Shown: positions 1 through 11,202, counted from the stretch's first letter. The stretch is 64,000 nt of DNA from Rachycentron canadum (GCA_038496675.1 CM076650.1:21492110-21556109); one strand, 5' to 3'. Notes: generated by a model from the sequence alone, not told the origin. Numbers and translations are program-made.

Positions 1-150
1 AGACGTCGACTCTTGTGATGAGGTCACAGGGTAGTCTGAAAGGCATAGTAATTGTGGGAACAAGTGCTGTAAACAGATTGACTTAAAATTTTAGGGGGGG
101 GGGGGAGTGATTTTAATTAACCAAATGTTAAATCATTTGTGATTGTGCAG

Positions 151-308
151 ATTCTGGATTCGAAGGTCCTGCACTCAGTCGCACAAGTGAAACTGGAAAG
201 AGGCTGCAACAGGACGGACGAATCAAAGCAGACCTCAAAATCCTCCACTTCAACAAGCACAAGCTGAAGCGTGTGGAACAGTCCTCACAGTCGCTGATCA
301 TCGCTTGA
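151..308 (+). CDS. Probable last coding exon of an unidentified gene (partial; the rest lies to the left)
   Basis: An open stretch follows a plausible splice acceptor (TTGTGATTGTGCAG, ending at 150) and closes with TGA at 306-308. The first two bases would complete a split codon, leaving 51 codons that begin S-G-F-E-G-P and end Q-S-S-Q-S-L-I-I-A. The middle is basic (KADLKILHFNKHKLKRVEQ), which is unlike the low-complexity chance frames elsewhere in the window. The frame has no start codon, and going upstream it meets a stop at 129-131, as expected for intron sequence. A GT repeat and two ATTAAA signals follow, consistent with a 3' UTR. I do not recognise the protein family. A poly-G run at 94-105 sits in the intron, and the pyrimidine tract is only moderate. 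The exon could be spurious; protein conservation in other fish would settle it. Confidence 0.45.
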
Positions 309-314
309 ACGCGC

Positions 315-338
315 TGTGTGTGTGTGTGTGTGTGTGTG
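315..338. repeat. (GT)n microsatellite in the presumed 3' UTR
   Basis: Uninterrupted GT dinucleotides begin seven bases after the stop codon of the candidate last exon. Confidence 0.95.
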
Positions 339-465
339 GAAGGCAGCCTAAAATATCTCAGAGGCTGAAGTAATATGTAAGAAGGAGTTGGTGAAAATCA
401 AGACATTCTTGACTACAAAAGTATCTTAAAGCTGTGATAAATTTTATATATTTGAAGTTCCTGAA

Positions 466-471
466 ATTAAA
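466..471 (+). promoter_or_regulatory. Candidate poly(A) signal ATTAAA (proximal)
   Basis: This ATTAAA lies about 160 bases after the candidate stop codon. It is a common variant poly(A) signal, but the GT-rich downstream element is weak here. Confidence 0.25.
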
Positions 472-600
472 GGGAAGGTGAATTAATTTGAAGGAGGCTA
501 CAGGGGTTGGATTTATTTCTTTTCACCTCAAAATCAATGTTTTAAACATCCCAAACTTTTGGGTTTGACTGTGTATGTGGCTAAGTGGGAATTAAGTTGT

Positions 601-606
601 ATTAAA
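601..606 (+). promoter_or_regulatory. Candidate poly(A) signal ATTAAA (distal, better context)
   Basis: ATTAAA is followed at once by a G/T-rich stretch (607-628), the usual arrangement around a cleavage site. If the exon at 151-308 is real, the 3' UTR would be about 310-320 bases long. Confidence 0.35.
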
Positions 607-628
607 GTGTATATGTACTTTGTGGGGG

Positions 629-1489
629 CCAATTCAAGCTCTGTTATTCTTGTAAGGCACATTTGAACATTTTTTAAGGGACTAGACTAGCAACTTCTTT
701 CTGGTACCAGTCTTCGTGCTAAGCAAGGCCTGCACACATCATATACATATAGAGATAAAATGAAGATTGATCCGACTGTGGTTCTGGAGAACACAGCAGC
801 CCTGAAGCCCTCATATAACCTCAGTGGGTGGTGGGAAAGAGTTAACCGCTTGCTTTCAGAATCAAGCTTATATTCCTCCAGGGATGTATCTTACCAATGG
901 CTGCTGTGTTTTGTCTCTTCGCCGGCCACTAAGGGAAACGGCTAAAAAAACCTTCACCATGCTCCAGCAAATATCCTGACCTGATGACATTTCTCCCTGA
1001 CAGAGATTTTTACCGCAGAGGACCCTTGTGTTCAGTGGCAAAGAAAATGCTACAGGAATGGCAGCATGGAAACATATACCAGGGTCTCACAGTGAATATT
1101 GTGGAGAAAAATAATAATAATCTGACGGCTGCTCCCTCTCCATCATGATCATCATTACTAAAGACTAAATTTAACTTCAGATCAGATTTGCACACCACAG
1201 TCAGACGCAGCTGGCCGCTGTTTCCCTTTCATGGACATCTGCACAACAGACTTACAAGTCAGGTGAAAGGTTCTCCCAAACTTTGTCTGCATGAATCAGC
1301 AGAAAACTAGAACGGAGCCAGGAGCACTTCATTTGTGTATGTGTGCATTTCCATGCTTGTATAGTAGCATGTAGTCTCCTGATGAACATCCCCTACTGCA
1401 GAAAAGTGGAATAGCATGACAGGCTAATCCTAAGAGAGCTCACAGAGCAGCATTTTCATCCTTAATTTAAAAGATAAACATCATGTTGT
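629..1489. other. Unannotated non-coding DNA
   Basis: I see no exon with splice sites, no recognisable repeat and no RNA gene. The 61-codon frame at 760-945 has no composition or motif that supports coding. Confidence 0.5.
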
Positions 1490-1610
1490 CTTGAAGCCCA
1501 CTTGAAACTAATGATTAAGACCATAATTTACAAGGTAAATGTTTACTGATGGAAAAAAATCAAATGAGAAGTGGAGCCATTTTCTCATAGACTTCAATAC
1601 AAACTTCTCC
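1490..1610 (+). repeat. Dispersed teleost repeat, fragment (copy 1 of 3 in the window)
   Basis: The stretch around 1569-1600 (GTGGAGCCATTTTCTCATAG, then ACTTCAATACA) matches sequence at about 61511-61541 (GTGAGGCCATTTTCCCATAG) and, more weakly, 52178-52210. The bases just upstream (GAAACTAATGATTAAGACCA) align with the same position in the other copies. I recognise this as a high-copy repeat in many fish genomes, but cannot name its class. All three copies point the same way. Confidence 0.75.
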
Positions 1611-2371
1611 TTCTCTCCTTCCTCAAACTATCGGCCTTCTTTGTCCAAAATGTGAATGTTTGTGTCCTGAAAAGGGTTTCCCCTCTCCTTTAGGTGCAGA
1701 TATACTGCAGTCTTGTCATGATGTGCTGGACCTCCTATGTTGTGCCATGCGCTTGTGGATGATCAAAAGCTGCTGCCGTCACTCATTTGTCACAGGACTG
1801 TGCTCATGTTTAGGACCGAGTTATTCCCCCAACAAATAAATGAAAACTCAAAAGGAAATGTCACATTGAAGGCTAATTTGAGCTCTTGTTTGAGCCCTCA
1901 ACTCGTACCTGATAAATTCTTTCAGAGCATAATAAGTGAGGATGATGAATGATTAATTTCCTCTCACATATATGCAACAGTTTCCATATGCAGTGTACTT
2001 TCACACGTTTTACTAGCTCCAGCTCATGACTGCGACTGACAGCAAATTACCTCTGCTCAGACGACTTTAAATAGTAAATGTTTTATGCCATTCTCCACCA
2101 CACTCAGCTCCCTCTCAGCAGCCGCCGCACTATGTGAATTTTTAATGACTGTTGCTTAATTAAAATTTTGTTGAATATACATAAATACAGTGCACTGACC
2201 TTTCTGTGAATCTCCGTAATTCACCTTGAGATTGAGCTTTAATGGTGAAATTAATTGGAGAGGTCATCTAGAGCAGCTAGAGATTCACCCGGACCCACAA
2301 TTCTTACATTCTGAATACAAGTGTGCGTAAATCGTCTCACATGTATTTCAAATTATACACACACAATATGA
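1611..2371. other. Unannotated non-coding DNA; AT-rich homeobox-like motifs at 2125-2290
   Basis: No gene is visible. The part at 2125-2290 carries many TAAT/ATTA cores (TTTTTAATGACT, TTAATTAAAATT, AAATTAATTGGAG) in non-repetitive sequence, which is the look of many vertebrate conserved non-coding elements. Conservation cannot be judged from one sequence. Confidence 0.25.
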
Positions 2372-2375
2372 AAAA

Positions 2376-2640
2376 CCACAACCACACACACACACACAAA
2401 AACAAAGGTTATCCTTTACACCTAAAACAAAAGCAAACAAAAACAGGCCACATGAGATGAGGGAGGAGTCGTCATCTGCTCCCAAACAGTTGAGACTCAA
2501 TTAAAAGTTTCTTCGTTCTGCTAATGACAAATTACATCAGTGATGGAGGGAGTGATTGAAAGACAGAGAGGAAGCCACAGAGTCCCTGATTGCTTTCTGA
2601 ATGAGGGGACCCCCCCCCCCCACACACACACACACACATA
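2376..2640. repeat. Short CA tracts and a C-run
   Basis: A CA tract lies at about 2380-2398. A run of 11 C (2610-2620) leads directly into a CA tract (2621-2638). Confidence 0.9.
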
Positions 2641-2759
2641 CATACATCACCACCACCACCAATCCCCCACCAACAACCCCCCCACCCTCCCCATTCCTCC
2701 ACCTGCACACATGTGACAGGCGTTATTAAGACTGCGGACATTTTTTGCTCTCTTTGCTG

Positions 2760-2813
<54 letters not shown>
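2760..2813. repeat. (AC)n microsatellite, about 26 units
   Basis: The dinucleotides are uninterrupted. The 174-codon frame across 2532-3056 on the minus strand is an artefact of this tract and the neighbouring C-rich sequence. Confidence 0.97.
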
Positions 2814-2814
<1 letters not shown>

Positions 2815-3056
2815 TCACTTGCACACAGATGCATCCACTTGTCACTATAACACAAAGCCTGTCCTGCTAATAAGAAGTGGGGGGGTGGGGGAGGGGGTTG
2901 CATGAGGGATGGGTAGGAGAGAGACAGATAGAAAGACAGCAATCCCCTAAGCTGTAATGAGCCACCCCATTGCTTTTTTTTTCTTTTTCGTTCCTTGTTT
3001 CCCTCACTTCTTTCCTTCTGATGAAAAGGGGAAAGGTAGACAATGGAAGCTATCAA

Positions 3057-3600
3057 GGAAACACAATGGGAACTCGTAATTGTGGTGTCACAAAAACTCC
3101 TGTTGGCTGAGTTGATATTTGAGTGGCAGCAGAGAAAGGCAAGACTTTAATCTGCGACTGCTTAAAGGAAAATTACACTGCTCAAAAGTCTCCGGCTTTT
3201 CAAAGGAGAGATGAAAATGGCTGTTGGCGATGAAGAGCGCAAAGAAAGAAGAGAACTATACTTATACACTAATATTATTTCTCAACTATTACAACCATTA
3301 CAGACAGTGACACAAAGTAGATATTGAGCTGCCAACTGATCTATATTGATATATCTCCACATTTCTTAGATGCAGAGATGTAAACACAAGTCTGACCCTT
3401 ACATTAAGCCTCAATGCTTGACTTTATTTAGGTTTATTTCAGAATTCACCTCTCCAAACCACGGTTGGAGACGGGTCCGGGGGGGGGGGGTCTTGCATAA
3501 TCTTGCATAAACATGGCTCATAACCAATAAAGCCCCTCGTTGTGTTTTAACTCAGGGCTGATTTCGGCCTGAATTCCCCCACCAGAGTCCACCACTTAAA
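3057..3600. other. Unannotated non-coding DNA with an 11-base G-run near 3480
   Basis: Nothing gene-like is visible. TCTTGCATAA occurs twice in tandem at about 3491-3510. Confidence 0.5.
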
Positions 3601-3764
3601 ATGAAAACTCAAAATGAAGCCATGTTAATGTGTGACCTGTTGTTTAATGCCTCTAAACTGTTATTTTTTAAGATCCATGGTAAAAGTACAATACTCAACC
3701 AGAAAAAAAAAACTGAAATAAACCTACTTTTTATTTATTTTTATTTTGTTTCTGTTCATAATGT

Positions 3765-3833
3765 TGTGACCCCCACAGATTCATTTGGTATCACCATTGA
3801 AGGGGTTGCCAGACCCCCAGTTGGGGACCACTG
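3765..3833. mobile_element. hAT-like DNA transposon end (relic)
   Basis: The sequence ends CCCAGTTGGGGACCACTG, which is the inverse of the CAGTGGTTCCCAAC-type terminus shared by many vertebrate hAT elements. It is preceded by the usual run of G/C-rich imperfect repeats. The 8-base flank (GTCTAAGA) was not found upstream, so the other end is missing or unrecognisable. Confidence 0.5.
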
Positions 3834-3841
3834 GTCTAAGA

Positions 3842-4907
3842 CATAAATATCATCATATGTGAATGAGATAAATTCCACACGGGAGAATCTGGATAAATAA
3901 ACCAATTAGTCAACAACACTGTCAACACGAGACGCAGCCAATGGTGAAACCATTAATATACATCAATAGTATCTAATAGGATCTGATCCTGTTTAACAAA
4001 ACAGACACATCTGAATCTGAGTTGTGACATGTAACTAATTATATTGTGTGTGTTACAACCAGATTTTACACTATGTTTTGTTGTTTTGTTGTCATGCCAT
4101 TGAAATCTTGAGAAATTAAGAGTGATAACAGATGAACCAGTGTACAACTTACTTATTCATGTAAAATGCAGTGTCATAAAGTGCGATCAAAGACGGTCAT
4201 ACCAAGGGAGAAGAGATAAAAAAAGAAGACATTCAGAGGGCTTGTTGTGACAAAAAGAGATGGTTTTTGAAGCTCAAGAAAGCACACACTGGCTGCAAAC
4301 AAGTTTTCCTGATCGTTGGTGTCTACACATATTGTACACATTCATGAAGGTAAAATATTTTACTATGGTTGTAGCAAGGCGTGTGGGATTGACAACCGCA
4401 TCTGATTGATGATTCAAAGATTGTTAATAAAGATGAACAAGATTTTAAGATTGACCCTTAGACTATTGAACATCACTGCACAGTGTCTAAAACATGTTGA
4501 TACCTTTGTTTTCGAAAGAGAAAGAGACTTTAGAGGTTATCCAAGGATAGAGTATCAGCATGAAGCCTTTCATCCACTCAAAAGATCAAAAAACAAATTG
4601 ACAATAAGTGTTTTTCGTTGCAGCAAAACCCATCATTTTGTTGATGTGTCAGTGCGTAGCTTTGCACGTATCTTTGGCGTCTTTCCAAATTCGTGACGCC
4701 CAAAGGGGAGCTCCGTAGGTATTCAGAGCACATTTCTGCACAACTGTACACACACATAACAGTTGCAGATACTGCACAAGGATGACCCTCTCAGTGTCAG
4801 TCCGTCTGATTTCAGCAAGGAGTGACAGTGGGAGGGCTGGAGTTATCCTGGCTTCCAATCAGAACCTCAGCACGCTGCAAAGAGAAAACCCTCAGGTCAA
4901 ACTCCAA
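3842..4907. other. Unannotated non-coding DNA
   Basis: No exon, repeat family or RNA gene is recognisable. The short open frames have no supporting features. Confidence 0.5.
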
Positions 4908-4985
4908 CCATGAGGGAGAGAGAGAGATATACACTCAGAGTGCGAGAGAGAGAGGGGAAGAGGGGGGTCGCAGATAGAGAGGATG
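4908..4985. repeat. GA-rich imperfect microsatellite
   Basis: Two GA tracts (about 4915-4928 and 4943-4953) lie inside purine-rich DNA. Confidence 0.85.
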
Positions 4986-5759
4986 AAGAAGCATTACTGT
5001 GTATCAGCAGTTATACAACCTCCAGAGTAAAAGGAACAAATACTTTTGTTCGCTGCACATGTAAAGTTCAGGCTCTCGCCGTGCAGAAAGCAGTGTTGCA
5101 GTGATACCAACAAGATAGAAGAGCAGGTCTTTGAGCTCATATTAGAGTGGTTTAGGGTTCACTCCAGGGTCAGATTGTATTCAAAGATATTTATATCCTC
5201 TGAATATTACACACATGAGGCTACTTCCCTCTTCAGCTAATTCAGAAACACTCGCAAGGAGCTGCTGTGACTTATGTGCAGTTCATTATGTGCAGTACGT
5301 TGTCCACATTTGACCAGATGCCAAGTCACAAGACTCCAATGACGTGAGGAGCGCATATGTGAATGAATGAACCCAGCAAGGGTTTCCTTTCCGTGAGTCT
5401 TTCATGACACCTAAATGATATTCTAAAAGCCTGTCCACACAAAACCCTGTCCCTGAAATTCACAACCTTAGTATCAAAACCCAAGAACACATTTCTTACT
5501 GATAACGTGACAGTGCATGTTATATCAACTCAACCCTGAACATCTTGTCTAAGGACTTTGTTTTGGGTTTTTTTTCTACTTTTCCCTTCATTTGAGTTCT
5601 TGTAAGAGTATAGTAACTGCTGTACCTTGATTTGAACAAGACAGAACAGAGCAGTGAATGATCAGGGGACATCTCAGGGACAGAGTGAGGTAACCAAGGA
5701 GGACAATATATTCCCGAGAGGTGAGGAGAAAAGAACGACCTCTGAAGAGTTCAAAGAGA
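4986..5759. other. Unannotated non-coding DNA
   Basis: I see nothing beyond short chance frames. The 135-codon minus-strand frame at 5588-5995 overlaps the LINE relic below and is antisense to it. Confidence 0.45.
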
Positions 5760-5990
5760 GCTTTAGAGAAAACTTTGGCCGGCCATCTCTTTGCTGAGAT
5801 GTCTGGCTTATGGCTGGTGTATCTGAGGTCCCAAGATAGGGTTCTTCCGTCTGTTGCTGAAGTTTGGACAGAAATGACCCAAGAAAAAGATCTGCAATGA
5901 TCTGTGCCCCCCGAGCGTGGAAAAGGTGCAACAAGCTTTGAAACTCTCAGAAAGCTAGTCCCTCTCGCTGAGTTCAAAGCTGTGGTTATT
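5760..5990 (+). mobile_element. LINE reverse transcriptase C-terminal tail, relic
   Basis: Read on the plus strand with one frame change, the bases at about 5819-5860 give L-R-S-Q-D-R-V-L-P-S-V, then T-E-M. The bases at about 5941-5980 give E-T-L-R-K-L-V-P-L-A-E-F-K-A-V-V. These match the C-terminal tail of a fish non-LTR retrotransposon protein, whose usual pattern is LRSQD, then S-V-P-x-V-R-T-E, then a W-N-x-L-Q block, then L-V-x-L-x-x-F-K. The W-N-x-L-Q block is disrupted and there is a stop codon, so it is dead. The family is assigned from pattern recall, not a search. Confidence 0.6.
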
Positions 5991-6392
5991 GTCATGGAAG
6001 AATTAAAAAGGAAAAGGGACTATTGATCCACTCGAGTTGCTTTTGGATTTTGAATTGTGCAACTGATCATTTTTTTCATCATTTTTTGTCTCTTTGTGTT
6101 TCACTTACAGTGTAAATTAGAGTCTTCATGATGTATCACTGAGCAGAAAACACTATATTAAATATCTTAGCAATTTCAACGCACTCACTCCGGAATCAAA
6201 ACCTCCACATCAATGCAAAAAGACTCAAAGTGTAACAAAACTGAGAAATAGAGGACTTGTATTTCTTTGAGTGGATTAGCTTTGAATTGAATGCAGAGCT
6301 CCACTGATCCAGTGCGATGCTAAAGTTCATTGCACCCAAAACTACGGCTGTCATCTCAGCTTAGACAGCAGACAAATATTTTATCTCTGTTT

Positions 6393-6408
6393 CCCTAACC
6401 CTAACCCT
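6393..6408. repeat. Telomere-like CCCTAA units (interstitial)
   Basis: Two and a half CCCTAA units in a row. A similar short tract is at 44493-44508. Confidence 0.8.
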
Positions 6409-6552
6409 CTCAGTCACTACTGTGGAAATAGTTTACCGAACAGTTTTTCTTAACCACTTTAGAGGTGCTTATGGAGGCAGTTTGCAGCTTCAAAGGTTGA
6501 CTTCTATCTCAAGGGCAGCCATAATTCCAAGCAGACACACTTGCACACATGT

Positions 6553-6571
6553 AGACACACAGACAGACACA

Positions 6572-6602
<31 letters not shown>

Positions 6603-6610
6603 CCGGCCGG
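6553..6610. repeat. (CA)n then (CG)n compound microsatellite
   Basis: A CA tract (about 6569-6588) passes directly into alternating CG (6589-6601). Alternating purine-pyrimidine DNA of this kind can adopt the Z form. Confidence 0.95.
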
Positions 6611-6757
6611 AGTACTATAATGGAGCTCTGAAAGGGTTCCCTTCGCCAGATGCATCCTGTTGTTATTGTTTCTCTCCACCTCACTCACTCATCTCACTTT
6701 TCTCCAAGCCTGGGTAGTGGGACATCAAACCAAGGACATTACAAGTGAGAGAAAGAG

Positions 6758-6950
6758 TTGAAAAAAAAAAAAGAAAAAGAAAAGCAATGAGAAAAAAAAA
6801 AAAGAAATATCAAAAACCCTGTTGGGTGTGAAGGTAAGGATGTGATAGAGCTGAGAGGAAAAGGAGCAGAGAGGTGAAAAGTGGAATAAAGGCCCAAAGA
6901 GAAAGAAGAGGAGGGAGGAACTGAAAAGTGTAAAGTAACATAAATAAAGA
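6758..6950. repeat. Purine-rich low-complexity stretch
   Basis: A- and G-rich sequence with poly(A) runs near 6760 and 6791. It explains the serine/phenylalanine-rich minus-strand frames here. Confidence 0.8.
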
Positions 6951-6959
6951 AGTTTCATC

Positions 6960-7440
6960 CAGCAGGTGACAGATTATACACAGAGAGACACGAAGTTGCT
7001 GAGAGGAAGGGTAGGACGTTCCTGTAATAGTACCATTTTTGGGACACGAAGATAGTGCGGGAATGGAGAGGCAGAAGAGGAGAGGAACCGAAATGTACTT
7101 GCAGGTCACGGTGATAATGTCGCCATATGTGAAAAAATCTCAATTGTGGAAAAGACGTCTTCATTTTGCATTGTCACAGAGGCATTCTTGGTAACAGCCA
7201 ATGAGATGCATTGACATGTGATGCACATTTATATATTGACAGGTGTCAATCAAGTTTCTCTTTTGTTCTAGTCAAGCCTGAATCGCTGTGTACATCACCT
7301 CTGCTAACAGATAATAGTGGCACACCTCTCTTCTCCAATAACCACTATTGTTGTCAGATGGGATTTAATTAAACTAACTTTTATACCATTGATTGAAAAC
7401 TTATGTTTTACTGTTTCCAGCTGAGTTTTTTTTTAAATTT
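6960..7440. other. Unannotated non-coding DNA
   Basis: No gene or repeat family was recognised. Confidence 0.5.
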
Positions 7441-7465
7441 ATTTAAAGGTCTTACTTGATGGAGT

Positions 7466-7930
7466 ATGAAGTATTCAGACCCCTTTACTTTATACATGTT
7501 TTCAGAAAACTGCAAATTTCTTAAAAATCAAAAAATCAAATCAGTTATTGAAGTATACACACCCTTAACATTTACACTCACCATAGGGATGGTATTATTA
7601 AGAAGGTGAGCATTGTCTTGTGTTCAGCCGACACGGTCTTTGGAGTTCTACTCAAATAATCGTAAAATTTTTGTCTCATCAAACAAAAGAATATTTCTCC
7701 TCATACTGTCCAAGTGGGCTGTTATATTCCTTTTACTCAAAGTGGCTTCTGTCAAGCCTCTCTAACTAAAAGGCTTGGTTGATTGGAGTGCTGCTGAAAT
7801 GGTCGTCTTCTGACAGATTCTTCTGGACTTCAGGACTTCTGAAGCTCGCTTACCCTACAGTCCCTGTAGGGTTTTTGGTTACCTCTCTGGTTACCTCCAA
7901 AATGTCTTCTCCTCCAGCAGATCTCACATG
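7466..7930 (-). mobile_element. Tc1/mariner-like transposon relic, internally deleted
   Basis: The left part (from 7466, GTATTCAGACCCCTTTACTT) resembles the terminal region of a common fish Tc1-like family, including the A-rich block that ends near 7563. The right part (about 7583-7900) reads as the reverse complement of its transposase gene: ATAGGGATGGTATTATTAAG, then TTTTTGTCTCATCAAACAAAAG, TGGGCTGTTATATTCCTTTTACTCA and GGAGTGCTGCTGAAATGGTC. The middle of the transposase gene is missing between the two parts, and the remaining frame is broken, so the element cannot move. The right end has decayed past recognition beyond about 7930. Confidence 0.85.
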
Positions 7931-8710
7931 TCCTTGAAAAGGTCCCAGACGAAGCTTGTACGTGCCACCGCTTCCGTTTCTGGAGTTCAGACCCTGTTTC
8001 CCCTCTCATTCTTTCCTCTGTGCTCTCTGGAGGGGCTGTCTTTCCCTCACCAACTTCAGGATTACTGTCTCTCACCTTCCTTTCTATTTGGAGTGATTCT
8101 GGGTCACCTCTCCAAATCTTTCCTCGCCTTCACATGTCACTGAAGAGGTTGAGTTTGGTGGTTGTGCTGCCTACCAGTGAGCTCTAGACTATTAGGTGTA
8201 AGCTCTGGTCAAAGCACGGCCATTTGTCCTTGTCTCTGGCTTTGGCCTGACAGATTGGTCTCTCAGCCTGTGATATTTCTCTTGTGGGTTTGCAGGATGC
8301 AGGCTCTTCTCCCACCATCTGCAACAGTAGACTCAGCAGCACTGTGGTGCTCAAGCCTTCCTTGTTACTGCAGTGCAAGCTTGAAAGTGGTTCCAACCAC
8401 TGTGCTTTCCTCTCCCTTTATGAATTCGCAGGCCCCTGATGGATCATCACTTTTTGACCATAAGCAGCAACATTTCCTCAGGATCTTGTGCTTGCTCGTT
8501 GTTGCTGTATTAGTTGATTCAGTGTTGTCCGTTGCAATTGGTTCATCTATCATCTGGCCTCTCGGTTTCCATTGTAACGCGCTGTATTGGTGCGTAACTA
8601 GCTTGTGCACACACGGTGCTGTCTTTTTTTCTGCCCTTCAGTGTTTCCTGAATGCCAACTGCCTTGTGTAATGCAATGAGTTGCATATGTAGGCAGATAG
8701 TTACAGCGAG
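7931..8710. other. Unannotated DNA with a long chance frame
   Basis: A 169-codon plus-strand frame runs from 8162 to 8671, but its translation is rich in C, S and L and shows no domain I recognise. It may be old transposon DNA continuing from the Tc1-like relic. Confidence 0.35.
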
Positions 8711-8713
8711 TTG

Positions 8714-8743
8714 TTAATTGTGTGAGTAAAAACACACAATTAA
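8714..8743. repeat. Perfect 11-bp inverted repeat with 8-base loop
   Basis: TTAATTGTGTG (8714-8724) is exactly complementary to CACACAATTAA (8733-8743), separated by AGTAAAAA. No T-run or other terminator feature follows. Confidence 0.85.
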
Positions 8744-8892
8744 AGGTTTATTTATGCTGACATCTAAGGTATCATAGCACAATCACTGTTTGTAACAGGG
8801 TTCTAGCAATTGTTGTTCAACTTTCTGTGTGTCGTGCACACTGCAAGTTGTGCTGAAACTGCATCAACCTCAAACATTATGGTTACTGACCT

Positions 8893-8965
8893 GGACGGTA
8901 TTTCTCCAAGGGGACAAATAAAGGACTTATCTACCTATGTACCTATCTATAAATCTGTCTATTGT
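8893..8965 (+). mobile_element. LINE 3' end (tail) relic
   Basis: GACCTGGACGGTATTTCTCC, then GGGGACAAATAAAGGACTTATC, then degenerate CTAT-type units. This is the usual 3' end of a fish non-LTR retrotransposon, where a G-rich ATAAAGGA block leads into a short tandem repeat tail. No coding part was recognised upstream. Confidence 0.6.
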
Positions 8966-8979
8966 TGTTTAATTGTCCC

Positions 8980-10195
8980 AAATTCTCTTGAAATAGTTTT
9001 TAATTTCACATTAAGGAGTGTAGCCCCTCAGACCATAATCACCTCTATTCTCCTCAGGCAGTGTACCCTAAATTATTCAGCCATGTCAAGTTGTGGATGG
9101 AGTATATCTCAGACGGCCGCTTCATGGGGAAATGTTGTAACTGACCTCTGAATGTGGAGGGCGAGTTTGCTCCCATTGGCCCTCCATGTGGTGCGTGAAG
9201 GGGTGGTGTCAGAGGTTGCAGCTAAGCTCTCAAGCTGGCAGAAGCAATGAGGCTATGATTGATGTGGGGAAGCAGAGGGGTCAAGCCCTACCCTCTCCAT
9301 CATGAGCTTACACAGAAAGTGTGATGCAGTGTAATGTACATACACACAATGCATCCACGCATGTAACACCGCCATAAGGATACATTTTCTATCTATGAGG
9401 TGAGTACATCTGTGTTACTGGAGCTCTTCCCACCATCCTTCAACTCACACACCTTGTCCTTAAAGTGTCCATCAATCTTCCTGTCTTCTGCTGACGCTAA
9501 TCAACCCTGACAGGCAAAACTCACAGCTCTCTCTTCCCTTTCTGTTTCTTCACCCTTCCATCTTACTTAACCTCCACACTCACTTTATCTCTATTCATGT
9601 GCCTTTCTTCCTCTCGTCCTTGTTCCTCCTTGACAGCCATGCCATGTCAACGGGTGACATTGAAGAGATTATTGTATTTCTGTTTCACTTTTTCACGACA
9701 GCGGGGAGCAGTTGTCTCAATGACTCAATTAAAATGGAATTACGAGCTGGCTAACAATCAAAAATCTGATACAATAGCTTTCTTGTTTTATGTAAACTAA
9801 CGTGTTAGCTCTCCTCTGTTTCACTCTTTTCATCCTGTTGTCTCATTCTTTGCTGTAGGCGAGGGAGCCAGTGGGAGGCAAAATCCCTCTGATGATCCAA
9901 AATGAAGTACAATTGCCACAAACTGCCTGCATACGAATGCTCGCAGTCGTGGGCCACCATCCAGTGAGATATGCTACAGTACTGTATTATGCAAATATTT
10001 CAGATCAGCCACAGCAGCAGCTGCAGAGCAAATTAATCTAAATGGCTCAAAAATATTAGTAGGCCTACATTTGATTCAAAAATCAAGATCGTCTCAAGTC
10101 TTTTGAAGTCTGAAGACTTGCTATAGCTTTCATCTAACCACTGCTTCATGTTTTCCTCTCTCGTTTCTTTTCCTCCTCCACCTTTTACTTATTTC
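8980..10195. other. Unannotated non-coding DNA
   Basis: No gene, repeat family or RNA gene was recognised. Confidence 0.5.
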
Positions 10196-10340
10196 TCTCC
10201 CCTTTGAATTTTTTTCTCGATCGCAATCCATAACCGCTCATTAGAAATTACAGCTCAGGTTTTATCGCTGTAAGGGGTTAATGGCCATATAGACCTTGAC
10301 CACAGAGGCCTTAATGGAATCAGGAGCAGGGTCAGAAGGG
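10196..10340. other. Possible conserved non-coding element
   Basis: Non-repetitive sequence with several motif-like words: GCTCATTAGAAATTACAG, TAAGGGGTTAATGGCCATATAG and CTTAATGGAATCAGG. This is only a resemblance to known developmental enhancers; alignment to other fish would decide. Confidence 0.2.
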
Positions 10341-10689
10341 GTGATGGGACTCAGAAGAAGCGTTGATACCACTTATGGAAGCCCACACAGGAGGAGAAGT
10401 ACATGTACAATTAAGACCCATTTTCATTTGTGGACCCTCAGTTCACTCAGCCAATAATACTTCATTGAAAAACTCAATTTGTACGAAGCTCCCTGCATAT
10501 GAAGAGCAAGAAGGAAATTAATGAATTTTAATCTTTTTTTTTCTTATTTATCTTTTCCCTCCTTCCATTGCTCTGCCTGCCTCTCCCCTCGCTCCACCGA
10601 GCCTCAGAACTCTTCTCTAAGTCAATCCGTAATGACAAATTTATTTTTCTTATGCCAGTCAATGTAAATGTGCAGTGACGCTTCTTTGC

Positions 10690-10690
10690 A

Positions 10691-10737
<47 letters not shown>
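10690..10737. repeat. (TG)n then (CG)n microsatellite
   Basis: A TG tract passes into CGCGCG at 10731-10736, the same arrangement as at 6569-6601. Confidence 0.95.
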
Positions 10738-10998
10738 CACACATGCACGTGCACACACAGACACAACAAGATAGGACTTCTCTGACTTTCTTTCCCCTTT
10801 TCCTCCTCGTTCACTTCCCTCTGTGTAATAAAAATGTTAATTGAAACAAAGTCTGCCAAGAGATATGTGATTACGTGTGTGTATGAGTGTGAATGAGAGT
10901 GTGAACTTTGTGTGTGCTTATGGATTTAAGAGCATTTTCCATCATTCTCCCACACATACTTGTGTCTATCTGCGGATGATTCACGTTGTCTTGGCATA

Positions 10999-11038
10999 TG
11001 TGTGTGTGTGTGTATGTGTGTGTGTGTGTGTGTGTGTG
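10999..11038. repeat. (TG)n microsatellite
   Basis: TG dinucleotides with one interruption (TGTATG) at about 11010-11015. Confidence 0.95.
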
Positions 11039-11200
11039 ACTGCCTCAGCTCTCTGTGATGCTGAGGTAGAGAACTCAGACTCGGCAAGGAAAGTCATTAA
11101 TTTTTATCTGCTCCGACGATTCAACTGTAACTTCACAAATAAAAGAGCCCATGCTAACTTACACGCACACAACCCATATAAAGACACACAGAGAGATACT

Positions 11201-11202
<2 letters not shown>

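Noticed and set aside
2532..3056. 174-codon minus-strand open frame
   Set aside because: It is made of the AC microsatellite and C-rich low-complexity DNA, with long cysteine/valine and glycine runs.
5588..5995. 135-codon minus-strand open frame
   Set aside because: It overlaps and is antisense to a LINE tail relic that is recognisable on the plus strand.
8162..8671. 169-codon plus-strand open frame
   Set aside because: No domain, no splice context, and a composition rich in cysteine, serine and leucine. Probably a chance frame in old transposon-related DNA.
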